A stretch of DNA of 64,000 nt, taken from the NCBI GenBank assembly GCA_036824505.1, contig DAITAA010000010.1, forward strand, positions 1 to 64,000, written 5' to 3'. The position numbers and the translations under genes were made by a program. The notes under the pieces are model-generated. The model was not told the origin of the DNA and ran no database searches. It worked only from the letters and a program-made list of their open reading frames with translations. Every line of letters starts with the position of its first letter. Positions within the stretch are counted from its first letter, which is position 1. Of the stretch, positions 46,023 to 55,525 are shown piece by piece. This stretch comes from SCUD01 sp036824505. Its GTDB lineage: Bacteria > Pseudomonadota > Gammaproteobacteria > Steroidobacterales > Steroidobacteraceae.

Positions 46023-49000
46023 GTGGCGGACTTTCCTTCGGTCAACGAGCAGGCGCTGCATCTGGTCGCGCGCGAACTCGCGACGACCCTGAACGAGGTC
46101 CGCATCGCGCTGGAGGCCTCCGCCGAAACGCCAGCCGACAAGGCACCGGTCGCGCAGGCGGCTACGTTGCTGCACGCCGCACGCGGCGTGCTGCGCGTGG
46201 TCGAAGTCTACGGCGCGGCGCTGCTCGCGGAAGAGATGGAGCAGACGGCGCGCTGGATCGCAGAAAACAACACCGATGCGCGACAACTGGTCGACGGGCT
46301 CGATGCCCTGATGCGCTCCAGTGTCCAGCTACCCGCCTATCTCGAGCGGGTGCTTGGCGGTGGCCGCGACCTGGCACTCGTGCTGCTGCCGCTGCTCAAT
46401 GACCTGCGCGCCGTGCGCGGAGCGCCGCTCCTTTCGGAAGGGACCCTGCTCTCGCTGAACCTGAGTTCGGAGAAGGCGCCGACGGGCCGCGAGCAGGGTG
46501 CTGGCGAGCCGAAGCTGACCGTGCCGCAATGGGCACGCCGGGCGCGTCCGAAGTTCCAGGCCGGACTGCTCGCGTTTATCCGCGGCGAGAAACCGGAGTC
46601 CGGCCTCGCCTCCATGTCCGAAGCCGCCGCGCGGCTCGAGGGGGTGGCGACCACCGCGGCGGTCTACCAGCTCTGGTGGGTGGTGGGCGCCTTGCTCGAC
46701 GCGCTGCGCGCCGGGGGCTTGCCGCCGAGCGTGACCGTCAAGCGGCTGCTCGGCCACGCGGACCGCGAGCTGCGGCGCCTCTATGAACTCGGCGAAACGG
46801 CCTACGCCGAGCGTCCGCCGATCGAGCTGCTGAACAATCTGCTGTTCTATGTCGCGCGCGTCGAGACCAGCGGTGAACGCATAGACGCGGTACGCGCTTC
46901 GTTCCGTCTCAATGAGCTGCTGCCGGTTGACGAATCCGTCGAACAGGAGCGGGAGTCGCTTTCGGCGCCCTCGGTGCGACTGATGCGCACGGTTGCCGCA
47001 GCGATCAAGGAAGATCTGGGCCGCATCAAGGACGCGCTCGACCTCTATACGCGCAAGGGCGGCCCGCCCGAGGAGCTCGCACCGCAGGTCGAGCTGCTGA
47101 AGAAGATTGGCGACACGCTCGCGGTGCTCGGCCTCGGCTCGATGCGCGAGCTGGTGCAGGGCGAGCTTTCGCGCCTGGCCGACATCATCGGCCGTCGTGC
47201 TGCCGCCGGTCAGGACAAGCTGATAGACATCGCGGCCACATTGATCGGCATCGAAGATGGCCTGGACGACGCGCTCGTGCGCCTGATCATGCCGCCCGGC
47301 GCTCCGGCTGCCGGCGCGGAAACGGATCCGGAATTCCGCCAGGTCACCGACGCCGTATTGCGCGAGTGCATCGTGAATCTCGCGCGCATCAAGGAGTTGC
47401 TGAGCCAGTCGCTGGATCCGGTCGCCGACCCGGTCCGGGCGGACGCGGCGCCTGTGCTCGCCCGGGGTATCACGGCGGGGCTGCTGCTGCTCGGCCGTAA
47501 TCGCGCGATGGAAGTCATGCGTCGAATCGGCGAGCATGTCGCAGCCGTCGTCGGGCCCGGCGCGAAGCCGCGCAGCGAAGATTTCATCGACCGGCTGGCC
47601 GATGCGATCGTTGGCATCGAGTACTACATGGAGACGCTGCAGGCGGGACGCGGCGATCCCTGGTACATGCTGGACAATGCCGAACGGTGCCTGCAGGCAC
47701 TCGACCATATCGTCGCCGGAGGCGCGCCGTTGCTGCCGGTGATGGAAGTGAAGACCCCGCCGGTGACCGCGCCACCTGCTGCGATGGCGCTGCGCCAGAC
47801 CGCCGATCCGGAACTGGTTGCGCTCTTCATCGAGGAAGCGCGGGAGGAGATTGCGACAATCGGGCGCCTGTTCCCCTTGTGGGAGGAGAATGCGTCGGAT
47901 CGAGAATCGCTGACCCGCGTACGCCGCGCATTTCACACGCTGAAAGGCAGCGGACGAGTGGTCGGTGCCGCTCGCATCGGCGATTTCTCCTGGTCGATCG
48001 AAAACCTGTTGAACCGCATCATCGACGGCACGCGGGAACGTTCCGCCCTGATACTCACGATTCTCCGGGATGCCGTCGACATGCTGCCAAAGCTGGTTGC
48101 CGAGTTCGAGGGACGGTCTGCGAGGGTGGTGGGCGTCGACGCGATCATGATGCGCGCGGATGAACATGCCGGCCGCCAGAGGGCACCCGGTCGGGTCGCG
48201 CGTGAAGAAGAAGCGCGGGCGATTGCGGCCTACGAACCGACGCAGGTCATCGAGAGGCTCCCGCAGGGCACAATGACGCAGCAGCTTGCCGCGCTGCCCG
48301 AATCCGTTGCGGCGCCAGAGCCAGCGGTTGCAGTGGCGCAGCCGCCCGCTGTCGAGGAAGCGCCCGAACCGCCGCCGGCACCGGCGGCGCCGGATGAAGA
48401 TGCCTGGCTGGGAAGACCTGCTGCCTATGCCGAGGGTGGCGATACTTCGCTGCAGGAGATCTACCAGAAGGAAGTGCAGAGTCATCTGGAAGTGATCCGC
48501 GCCTATCTTCGCCATGCCTGGCTTGCTCCCGGCACGCACGTCGTGACCGAAGATCTCTACCGCGCCTGCCATACATTGCGTGGTGCTTCACGCACTGCGG
48601 AAATCCGCCACAGCATCCGGCTGGCAGAGCCCCTGCATCGCTGGTTGCGGCGCATGTTTGATCACGACAGCTGTTTCGACGAGGCCGGCCTCGCGGTCCT
48701 CGCCGACTGCGTCGTGGGTTTCGAGGACATCCTGACGGCAGTGCACGAGTCCACTGGCCGTTTCACCAATCTGGATCGTCTGGTGAGCCGCATCGAGGAG
48801 CAGGATGCGGCACTCGAGCGCCGTCTCGCCGAGGCGCCGCCAGAGATGGCAGCGACGATCGAGGCCCCGCCCGAGGTGCCCGACGTGTCGCCGCCGGCGG
48901 TAGTCCAGCCGCCGCCGCCACCGCCGCCACTGTCGATCGAATCGCTGGTACCCGGCGCGCTGGCCCACGCCGTGGTGCCGGAGCGTGATGTGCACGGGCT

Positions 49001-51533
49001 GTTGCCAAAGCGGACGGGCGACACAGGCATCGTCGGCGCGCCGCCCTACCTGCAAGCCGGAGAACCTGCCCCGGAGACACCGAAGCCGGCGCGCACCGAG
49101 GATTACGACCCCGACATCGCCGCAATCTTTGGCGAAGAAGCGACCGAGCTCCTCGAATCTGCCGACGCCGCACTCGACGCCCTGCGGGCCGAACGAGGCA
49201 GCCGCGAGCGGATGGTCGAATTGCAGCGTGCATTGCATACGCTGAAGGGCGGTGCGCGCATGGCCGGCATCAGCGCCATGGGTGATTTGAGCCATGAGGT
49301 CGAGTGGCTGCTGATGCATGTCGGTGATGACACGGCGCATCTCGATGACCGCAGCCTCGAAGTGCTGCAGTCGAGTCTCGACGAGCTGAATCGCATGCGC
49401 GACTACGTCGGCGCGGGTCGACCGGTCGAACCGGCGCGCGATCTCATCACGCGCATTCGCATGATCGGTCGCGCACGGCCGGCGGAGCCCGCAAAGACTG
49501 CGGAAACGCCGCGGCCTGCGCCGGCACCCGTCGTTGCGCCGCCACCCGTGGAGGCGCCGGTGCCCGTGGCCTCGCCGGTCGCGTTCCAGCCTGAGCCCGA
49601 ACCGGAGGCCGCGGCGGAAACCGCATCGGAAGCCGTGGCAATGGCAGCGGATATGGGTCCCATGGCCGCAGCGCCACCGGCAATCTCGGGCCTGCCGATC
49701 CGCGACACGGGCGTGGATCGTGGTGAGGTCGCACGCGTCGATGCCGAACTTCTCGACAGCATGTTGAATGCCGCGGGCGAAGTCAGCATCTTCCGCGCGC
49801 GACTCGAGCAACAGCTTGCATCCGTGGATTTCAACCTGGCGGAACTCGGCCGCGTCGTGCAGCGGCTGAAAGACCAGCTGCGCAAGCTCGAAATCGAAAC
49901 CGAGGCCCAGATCCTCCACCGCCATGTCGATCAGGGAACCCGGCGCGACGATTTCGATCCCCTCGAACTCGACCGCTACTCGTCGATCCAGCAGTACTCG
50001 CGCGCGCTGACCGAGACCAGTTCCGACGTCGCGAGCGTCCAGAGCCTGCTGGTGACCCAGACACGCGAGGCGCAGAACCTGCTGATCCAGCAGGGGCGCA
50101 TCGTCTCCGAACTGCAGGGTGGCCTGATGCGCACGCGCATGGTGCCGTTCCAGCGCCATGTGCAGCGCCTTACCCGCATCGTGCGCCAGGCTGCAGCCGA
50201 AATGGGCAAGAAGGCCGAGCTGCACGTCACCGGCGCAGCCGGCGAACTCGACCGGCAGGTGCTTGAGCATATGCTGGCGCCGTTCGAACACATGTTGCGC
50301 AACGCCATCGTGCACGGCATCGAATTGCCGGCGGAGCGCGTGGCTGCAGGCAAGTCGGAGACCGGTCTCATCGAGCTCACCTTGCGGCGGGAAGGCTCCG
50401 AGGTCGTCATCACGGTGGCCGATGACGGCGGCGGCGTGAATCTCAAGGCGGTTCGCGACCGCGCGGTTTCTCTAGGCCTGATGACGCCGAAGCAGGAATT
50501 GTCCGACGAACAGGCGCTGCAACTGATTCTCGAGCCGGGCTTCTCCACGGCCGGCAAGGTCACGCAATCCGCGGGCCGCGGCGTCGGCATGGATGTCGTC
50601 GCGACCGAGATCAAGAAACTCGGCGGTTCGCTCTACACGGAGACCGAAGCTGGCAAGGGCACGCGCTTCACGGTGCGCCTGCCATTCACGCTTGCGATCA
50701 GCCAGGCATTAATCGTGCGCGTCGGCGAAGAGCTCTATGCGCTGCCGCTGCCAACCGTCGAAGGCGTGGTGCGCGTGCCGCGCTCGGAAGTCCTGCGTCA
50801 TCTGGCAGATGACGCCGCGGGCTTCGATTACGGCGGCCAGAAATACCGCTTCCAGCACTTGGCTGTCATCGTCGGCGGCACGCCGTCGGTGATGCCCGAT
50901 CTGGACATCGCCGTGCCGGTGATCCTGGTGCGTGCCGGCGAGCACTCGACAGCCATCGTGACCGATGAACTGATCGGCAGCAGAGAGATCGTCGTGAAAT
51001 CGGTGGGACCGCAGATTTCCGGCATCCGCGGCATTTCGGGCGCGACGATCCTCGGCGACGGCAGGATCTGTGTGATTCTCGATGTCGGCGCGCTGGTGCG
51101 TTCCGAATGGCGTCAGCGGGGTGCCCAGGAACCGCGACTGGCAGCGCAGACGGATCGGCGCGTGTTTGCGCTGGTCGTGGACGATTCAATCACGGTGCGC
51201 CGCGTGACACAGCGGCTGCTGGAGCGCAATGGCATGCGGGTCGTCACGGCGAAGGACGGTCTCGAAGCCGTGTCGGTGCTGCAGGACGAGATTCCGGACG
51301 TGATCCTGCTCGACATCGAGATGCCGCGCATGGATGGTTACGAAGTGGCCTCGCACGTGCGCAATGATCCGCGCCTGAAGGACATACCGATCGTCATGAT
51401 CACCTCGCGCGTCGGCGAAAAGCACCGCGCACGCGCGATCGAACTCGGTGTCAATGAATACCTCGGCAAGCCCTATCAGGAAGGGCAGTTGCTGCAGGCG
51501 ATCGAGCCGCTGGTGCGGCGGACGACACATTGA
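46023..51533 (+). CDS. chpA: Hybrid histidine kinase ChpA (PilL), chemosensory CheA with multiple Hpt domains
   Basis: Core kinase of the Pil-Chp system, 1836 residues, starting with GTG 46023. Three canonical Hpt domains with candidate phospho-histidines are visible: His638 (FHTLKGSGR), His850 (CHTLRGASR) and His1072 (LHTLKGGAR). The N-terminal 600 residues look like diverged Hpt-like repeats. Then come the CheA dimerisation region (from about 1250), the HATPase (LRNAIVHG near 1430, GRGVGMDVV near 1520), a CheW-like domain (around 1560-1690) and a C-terminal receiver with phospho-Asp 1764 (LLDIEMPRMDG). P. aeruginosa ChpA is longer, about 2470 residues, with more Hpt domains. Confidence 0.95.
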   Translation: MADFPSVNEQALHLVARELATTLNEVRIALEASAETPADKAPVAQAATLLHAARGVLRVVEVYGAALLAEEMEQTARWIAENNTDARQLVDGLDALMRSSVQLPAYLERVLGGGRDLALVLLPLLNDLRAVRGAPLLSEGTLLSLNLSSEKAPTGREQGAGEPKLTVPQWARRARPKFQAGLLAFIRGEKPESGLASMSEAAARLEGVATTAAVYQLWWVVGALLDALRAGGLPPSVTVKRLLGHADRELRRLYELGETAYAERPPIELLNNLLFYVARVETSGERIDAVRASFRLNELLPVDESVEQERESLSAPSVRLMRTVAAAIKEDLGRIKDALDLYTRKGGPPEELAPQVELLKKIGDTLAVLGLGSMRELVQGELSRLADIIGRRAAAGQDKLIDIAATLIGIEDGLDDALVRLIMPPGAPAAGAETDPEFRQVTDAVLRECIVNLARIKELLSQSLDPVADPVRADAAPVLARGITAGLLLLGRNRAMEVMRRIGEHVAAVVGPGAKPRSEDFIDRLADAIVGIEYYMETLQAGRGDPWYMLDNAERCLQALDHIVAGGAPLLPVMEVKTPPVTAPPAAMALRQTADPELVALFIEEAREEIATIGRLFPLWEENASDRESLTRVRRAFHTLKGSGRVVGAARIGDFSWSIENLLNRIIDGTRERSALILTILRDAVDMLPKLVAEFEGRSARVVGVDAIMMRADEHAGRQRAPGRVAREEEARAIAAYEPTQVIERLPQGTMTQQLAALPESVAAPEPAVAVAQPPAVEEAPEPPPAPAAPDEDAWLGRPAAYAEGGDTSLQEIYQKEVQSHLEVIRAYLRHAWLAPGTHVVTEDLYRACHTLRGASRTAEIRHSIRLAEPLHRWLRRMFDHDSCFDEAGLAVLADCVVGFEDILTAVHESTGRFTNLDRLVSRIEEQDAALERRLAEAPPEMAATIEAPPEVPDVSPPAVVQPPPPPPPLSIESLVPGALAHAVVPERDVHGLLPKRTGDTGIVGAPPYLQAGEPAPETPKPARTEDYDPDIAAIFGEEATELLESADAALDALRAERGSRERMVELQRALHTLKGGARMAGISAMGDLSHEVEWLLMHVGDDTAHLDDRSLEVLQSSLDELNRMRDYVGAGRPVEPARDLITRIRMIGRARPAEPAKTAETPRPAPAPVVAPPPVEAPVPVASPVAFQPEPEPEAAAETASEAVAMAADMGPMAAAPPAISGLPIRDTGVDRGEVARVDAELLDSMLNAAGEVSIFRARLEQQLASVDFNLAELGRVVQRLKDQLRKLEIETEAQILHRHVDQGTRRDDFDPLELDRYSSIQQYSRALTETSSDVASVQSLLVTQTREAQNLLIQQGRIVSELQGGLMRTRMVPFQRHVQRLTRIVRQAAAEMGKKAELHVTGAAGELDRQVLEHMLAPFEHMLRNAIVHGIELPAERVAAGKSETGLIELTLRREGSEVVITVADDGGGVNLKAVRDRAVSLGLMTPKQELSDEQALQLILEPGFSTAGKVTQSAGRGVGMDVVATEIKKLGGSLYTETEAGKGTRFTVRLPFTLAISQALIVRVGEELYALPLPTVEGVVRVPRSEVLRHLADDAAGFDYGGQKYRFQHLAVIVGGTPSVMPDLDIAVPVILVRAGEHSTAIVTDELIGSREIVVKSVGPQISGIRGISGATILGDGRICVILDVGALVRSEWRQRGAQEPRLAAQTDRRVFALVVDDSITVRRVTQRLLERNGMRVVTAKDGLEAVSVLQDEIPDVILLDIEMPRMDGYEVASHVRNDPRLKDIPIVMITSRVGEKHRARAIELGVNEYLGKPYQEGQLLQAIEPLVRRTTH

Positions 51534-52003
51534 ACGCCGAACAGGAACTCTACGGGCTGCTGGTGCCGCTGCTCGACGAGCGCCTGCTGGTGCCGCGCGC
51601 CTGCGTCGCCGAAGTCACCGGTTTCCAGCCCTTGCAGGAAATGCCGGGTGCGCCACCCTGGTATCTCGGCATCGCAGCCTGGAATGGCCGCGGGATTCCG
51701 GTGGTGTCTTTCGAGGGGGCATGCGGCAAGCGCATTCCGGTGATCGGCGGCCGCACGCGAATCGTGATCTTCAGCTGTCTTGGCCAGAAGCTTCCGGCCG
51801 GGCACTTCGGCATCGCGACGCAGGGCTTCCCGCAGCTGGTGCGCGTGAGTCCCGCCGTTGTCACACCGGATTCCTCGCGAACTTTTCCCGAACGCAGCCC
51901 CGTGCTTTGCCAGGTGCGGATGGTCAATGAGCTGCCGCTGATTCCGGACCTCGAGCGGCTCGAGGAGATGATCGCGGACGAAACGACGGTCACCGCCGCC
52001 TGA
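51530..52003 (+). CDS. chpC: CheW-like protein ChpC
   Basis: 157 residues, starting with TTG 51530 that overlaps the chpA stop (TTGA). It resembles CheW proteins: LLVPLLDERLLVPRACVAEV, PPWYLGIAAWNGRGIPVVSFE and LPLIPDLERLEEMI. In Pseudomonas ChpC follows ChpA and ChpB. Here ChpB, the methylesterase, is missing. It probably links further receptors to the ChpA array. Confidence 0.85.
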   Translation: MNAEQELYGLLVPLLDERLLVPRACVAEVTGFQPLQEMPGAPPWYLGIAAWNGRGIPVVSFEGACGKRIPVIGGRTRIVIFSCLGQKLPAGHFGIATQGFPQLVRVSPAVVTPDSSRTFPERSPVLCQVRMVNELPLIPDLERLEEMIADETTVTAA

Positions 52004-52015
52004 CGGGGTTCGTCC

Positions 52016-53368
52016 CTAGGCGAGTACGAGCTCCGGGGCGAGGCGGCGCAGCGCATCCGGCTCGAGGCGAAGTGCGAGCGCCGGCGTCGAGGCGATGATT
52101 CCCCGTTCGACGAGCGCCGACAGCGCGAGCGGCCGCGCCAGCGGGCCGAGCCAATGCAGGTCCATCACCGATACGGCTCCCGAATCCAGCAGTTCACGCT
52201 GGCAGGTCATCGATGCGCCGTCGCGTCCCGCGGTCAGAACCAGCAATCCCGCGAGATCCCGTGCCTGTTGCGTGCGCATGACCCTCGCCGCTGCCGTGAT
52301 CGAGGCCGGACGGCTGGTGCCGGGCGCTTGCTGGTGAAAGAGCAGCAGATCGCCGCCGGAGGGTTCCTGCGCTGAGCGGGTGCACAGGAGTTGCCGGCGG
52401 ATCATGCCGCCGGTGCTCGTGGCATCGTGCGGCAGCAACCAGGCCTGCTGCCCCGCTGCGGGGCGCACCGCCGCATCGTCAAGCGCGTGGCTCAGGATCT
52501 CGCGACCTTGCCGGTCGCGGCCCCGGCGCTCGAATCCAAGCTCGTCCAGCAGCAACAAGCCGTGATCCTCGCGCGCCGTCAGGAGCGCCGTCAGGCCTGC
52601 CCGCTGCCGCCTGGCCGTCGCGAGTGCCGCGGCAACGACTGGTTCCAGGGCGCGATGACCACCCGCCAAGTCCGTGCTTGCCAGTGCGGCGAGCACGAGG
52701 TCGCCGGCTTCCTCGACCAGCAGGCCGATCGCAACCGTGGCGCCGCCCTCACTCGCAAGCAACAGGCGGGTGCCGGGGGCGCCGAGTCGCGATGCAAAAT
52801 AGGGATCGAAGGGCTCGCAATCCTCCGCGAGCATGCGTGCCAGCGCCGGATCGGCAAGCGCTGCGGGCAAATCGGCCTCGGCGACGGACAGCTCCCGTGG
52901 CCGGCCCGCGAGTGAATCGAGCCAGGCGAGTGTGTCCCAGGGCGTGATGACACTCTCGCCGAGGCCGGCGCGCCGTGCCAGCCGGTGCAAGCGCCCGTCT
53001 TCCGCGACCAGAAACTCTGCGCGGCGTGCAAGCAGTGCGCCCAGCAGGCGCAGGTCGGTCTGGTCGAGCTCGCTGCGCGCCGGCATGAAGCGCTCCTTGA
53101 GGTCGCGCGGACTCGGCAGCGGCAGTTCGTCGATGCGTGTGAGTGGCTCAAAGCGCGCGAGATCAACGCCGCGTCGCAGGACGTCCGGATCGCTGCCAGC
53201 CTCGGTCCAGCTTCGTTCCTCGACACAGAGCGCGAGCCCGAGCGCAGCTGCGCGCGCCGCAATCGCAGAGATCGTCGGCCAGATCGATTCCGAGCCCGGG
53301 CCGAAGCAAAGATACGGATCCAGCAGCAAGCGCAGTCCGCGGTCCGCCGGCGCGGTGTGATCATGCAT
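52016..53368 (-). CDS. PIN-GNAT fusion protein with a C-terminal ASCH/PUA-like region, function unknown
   Basis: A multidomain protein of about 450 residues. Residues 1-150 resemble a PIN nuclease fold, with spaced acidic residues in RLLLDPYLCF, ELDQTDLRLLGAL, FLVAEDGRLHRLARRAG and VITPWDTLAWL. Residues about 180-285 look like a GNAT acetyltransferase (LLASEGGATVAIGLLVEEAG, LLLLDELGFERRG). From about 330 a segment (GDLLLFHQQAPGTSRPASIT) resembles the ASCH/PUA-like folds that bind RNA. I do not know an experimentally studied member. The start is taken as ATG 53368; GTG 53380 overlaps the rsmE stop. It follows rsmE and bioA on the same strand. Confidence 0.6.
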   Translation of the reverse strand: MHDHTAPADRGLRLLLDPYLCFGPGSESIWPTISAIAARAAALGLALCVEERSWTEAGSDPDVLRRGVDLARFEPLTRIDELPLPSPRDLKERFMPARSELDQTDLRLLGALLARRAEFLVAEDGRLHRLARRAGLGESVITPWDTLAWLDSLAGRPRELSVAEADLPAALADPALARMLAEDCEPFDPYFASRLGAPGTRLLLASEGGATVAIGLLVEEAGDLVLAALASTDLAGGHRALEPVVAAALATARRQRAGLTALLTAREDHGLLLLDELGFERRGRDRQGREILSHALDDAAVRPAAGQQAWLLPHDATSTGGMIRRQLLCTRSAQEPSGGDLLLFHQQAPGTSRPASITAAARVMRTQQARDLAGLLVLTAGRDGASMTCQRELLDSGAVSVMDLHWLGPLARPLALSALVERGIIASTPALALRLEPDALRRLAPELVLA

Positions 53369-53373
53369 CGGGT

Positions 53374-54111
53374 TCAGCACAGGTCACCCGCGTTTGCCTG
53401 CAGCACCGCGAGCGCAGCGAGCGCTGCCGTCTCGGTGCGCAGCACGCGTGGGCCGATGGAGCAGCGTCGATAACCCGCGCCCGCGGCCGATATCCGCTCG
53501 TTCTCATCGAGACCGCCCTCAGGACCAATCAGCAATTCGATGGCGGCCGCGCCGGCCGCTGTTGATGCGAGTGATTCGGGCGCATCGACAGCGAGCTGCA
53601 GCCGGCGGACGGATTCCGGTGCCGGACTCGCGAGCCAATCTGACAGCGGCAGCGGCAGGGCGATGGCCGGCAGGCGCGCGCGACCGCATTGCTCGCAGGC
53701 GGCGATGACGATGCCGCGCCAATGCGCAAGCTTTCGTTGCGCGGAATTCGCATCGAGCCGCACGACGCTGCGCAACGTCGCGACCGGCTGGATGGCGGCC
53801 ACGCCCAGTTCAGTCGCCTTCTGTACGATCAGGTCCATGCGCTCGGTGCGCGCGATGCCCTGCACGAGTGCGATCTTCAGCGGCGACTCCGGCCGCGCCG
53901 GCAGGCGCTGCAGCACCTCGATTTCGACGCGCGAACCGCGGACCGCCGTGAGCCTGGCGGGGTAGTCGCTGCCGTCGCCATTGAAGACAGTCAGCGGATC
54001 ACCGGCGACCAGGCGCAGCACCCGCGTGACATGCACGGCGGCTGTGCCGGCGGTCTCGATGCGCGCACCGGGTGCAAGCAAGGATTCGACGAACACGCGG
54101 ATCAGGCGCAT
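53374..54111 (-). CDS. rsmE: 16S rRNA (uracil1498-N3)-methyltransferase RsmE
   Basis: SPOUT-family rRNA methyltransferase of 245 residues. The RsmE signature appears in ALVQGIARTERMDLIVQKATELGV, QKATELGV and RSVVRLD, and the SAM-binding knot in LLIGPEGGLDENE and LGPRVLRTETA (here IGPRVLRTETAALAALA). It overlaps bioA by 10 bp. Start ATG 54111 chosen; the upstream frame extension is inside bioA. Confidence 0.95.
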   Translation of the reverse strand: MRLIRVFVESLLAPGARIETAGTAAVHVTRVLRLVAGDPLTVFNGDGSDYPARLTAVRGSRVEIEVLQRLPARPESPLKIALVQGIARTERMDLIVQKATELGVAAIQPVATLRSVVRLDANSAQRKLAHWRGIVIAACEQCGRARLPAIALPLPLSDWLASPAPESVRRLQLAVDAPESLASTAAGAAAIELLIGPEGGLDENERISAAGAGYRRCSIGPRVLRTETAALAALAVLQANAGDLC

Positions 54112-55460
54112 GCCGCATCCACCGCGCCCCGCGCAATGCCGGCCAGCCAATCAATCTGGCCCGGTTCGATGACATAGGGCGGCATCAGGTAAATCACGTT
54201 GCCGATCGGGCGCAGCAACGCGCCCTGCGACAATGCGTACTCATAGGCCCTGAGACCGCGGCGCTCGCGCCAGTCATAGAACGCGCCGCTCGCCTTGTCC
54301 TTGACGGTTTCGATCGCAAGGATCATGCCGGTCTGGCGGACTTCCGCGACATGCGGGTGATCGGCAAGGGCCGCCGTCGCCACCGCCATGCGGCCTGCGA
54401 GCACGCGATTGCGCTCGATCACGTCGTCCTCGGCGAATATCGCAAGAGTTGCCAGCGCCGCGGCACAAGCGAGCGGGTTGCCCGTGTAGCTGTGGGAATG
54501 GAGGAAGGCATTCAGGCGCAGGTAGTCATCATAGAAGGCCTGATAGACGTCCTCGGTGGTCACGACCACCGACAGCGGCAGATAGCCGCCGGTCAGCCCC
54601 TTGGACAGGCAGATAAAATCGGGCCGGATACCCGCCTGTTCGCAGGCGAACATCGTTCCGCTCCGTCCAAAGCCGACGGCAATCTCGTCCGCGATCAGGA
54701 GGACTCCGTGGCGATCGCAGGCCTCGCGAAGCAACGAGAGATAGACCGGGTGATACATGCGCATCGAGCCGGCGCACTGCACCAGTGGCTCGACGATGAC
54801 GGCTGCGACTTCATCGGCATGCTCCGCGAGCGCCTGCTCCATCGCGGCGAACATCCGCCGGCTATGCGACTCCCAGTCCGTGCCGGGTTCGCGCAGATGG
54901 CAGTCCGGCGAGGGCACGGTGATGACGTCCATCAAGAGCGGCTGGTACACCTTCTTGTAGAGTTCGACGTCGCCGACGGCGAGCGCGCCCAATGTCTCAC
55001 CGTGGTAGCTGTTCGAGAGCGTGATGAAGCGGCACTTGCGCCCCCGGCCGCGGTTCTGCCAGTAGTGGAAGCTCATCTTGACCGCGATTTCGACGGCCGC
55101 CGAGCCGTTGTCCGCGAAAAAGCAGCGAGTCAGGCCCGGGGGCAGGAGCCGCACCAGGCATTCAGAGAGTTCCAGCACCGGTTCGTGGGTGAAGCCGGCG
55201 AGCATCACATGCTCGAGCCGGTCGAGCTGCTCGCGCACTGCGGCATTGATCCGCGGATTTGCGTGACCGAACAGGTTGACCCACCAGGAACTGATGCCGT
55301 CGAGATACCGGTGCCCGTCGAAGTCGTAGAGCCACACTCCCGAGCCACGCGCGATCGGGATCATCGGCAGGCGCTCGTGGTCCTTCATCTGCGTGCAGGG
55401 ATGCCAGACGACCGCGAGATCGCGGGCGGCAATCGCTGCGTTGGGCGAGGGGGTTCTCAT
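54102..55460 (-). CDS. bioA: Adenosylmethionine-8-amino-7-oxononanoate aminotransferase BioA
   Basis: PLP enzyme making 7,8-diaminopelargonic acid in biotin synthesis. The 452-residue protein has WHPCTQMKDHE, DGISSWWVNLFGHANP, FADNGSAAVEIAVKMS, DEIAVGFGRSG and the PLP lysine in CLSKGLTGGYLPLS, and the C-terminal end MPPYVIEP. No other biotin genes are nearby. The start is ATG 55460; GTG 55475 is an upstream alternative. Confidence 0.95.
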   Translation of the reverse strand: MRTPSPNAAIAARDLAVVWHPCTQMKDHERLPMIPIARGSGVWLYDFDGHRYLDGISSWWVNLFGHANPRINAAVREQLDRLEHVMLAGFTHEPVLELSECLVRLLPPGLTRCFFADNGSAAVEIAVKMSFHYWQNRGRGRKCRFITLSNSYHGETLGALAVGDVELYKKVYQPLLMDVITVPSPDCHLREPGTDWESHSRRMFAAMEQALAEHADEVAAVIVEPLVQCAGSMRMYHPVYLSLLREACDRHGVLLIADEIAVGFGRSGTMFACEQAGIRPDFICLSKGLTGGYLPLSVVVTTEDVYQAFYDDYLRLNAFLHSHSYTGNPLACAAALATLAIFAEDDVIERNRVLAGRMAVATAALADHPHVAEVRQTGMILAIETVKDKASGAFYDWRERRGLRAYEYALSQGALLRPIGNVIYLMPPYVIEPGQIDWLAGIARGAVDAACA

Positions 55461-55525
55461 CGGGCGCACCCGCAAATGGTATCAGCGCCATGCGCGGGAA
55501 TATCGGATGGCTGTAAGCTGTGAGC

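Noticed and set aside
48588..50315. Minus-strand ORF of 575 codons over chpA
   Set aside because: Antisense shadow of chpA.
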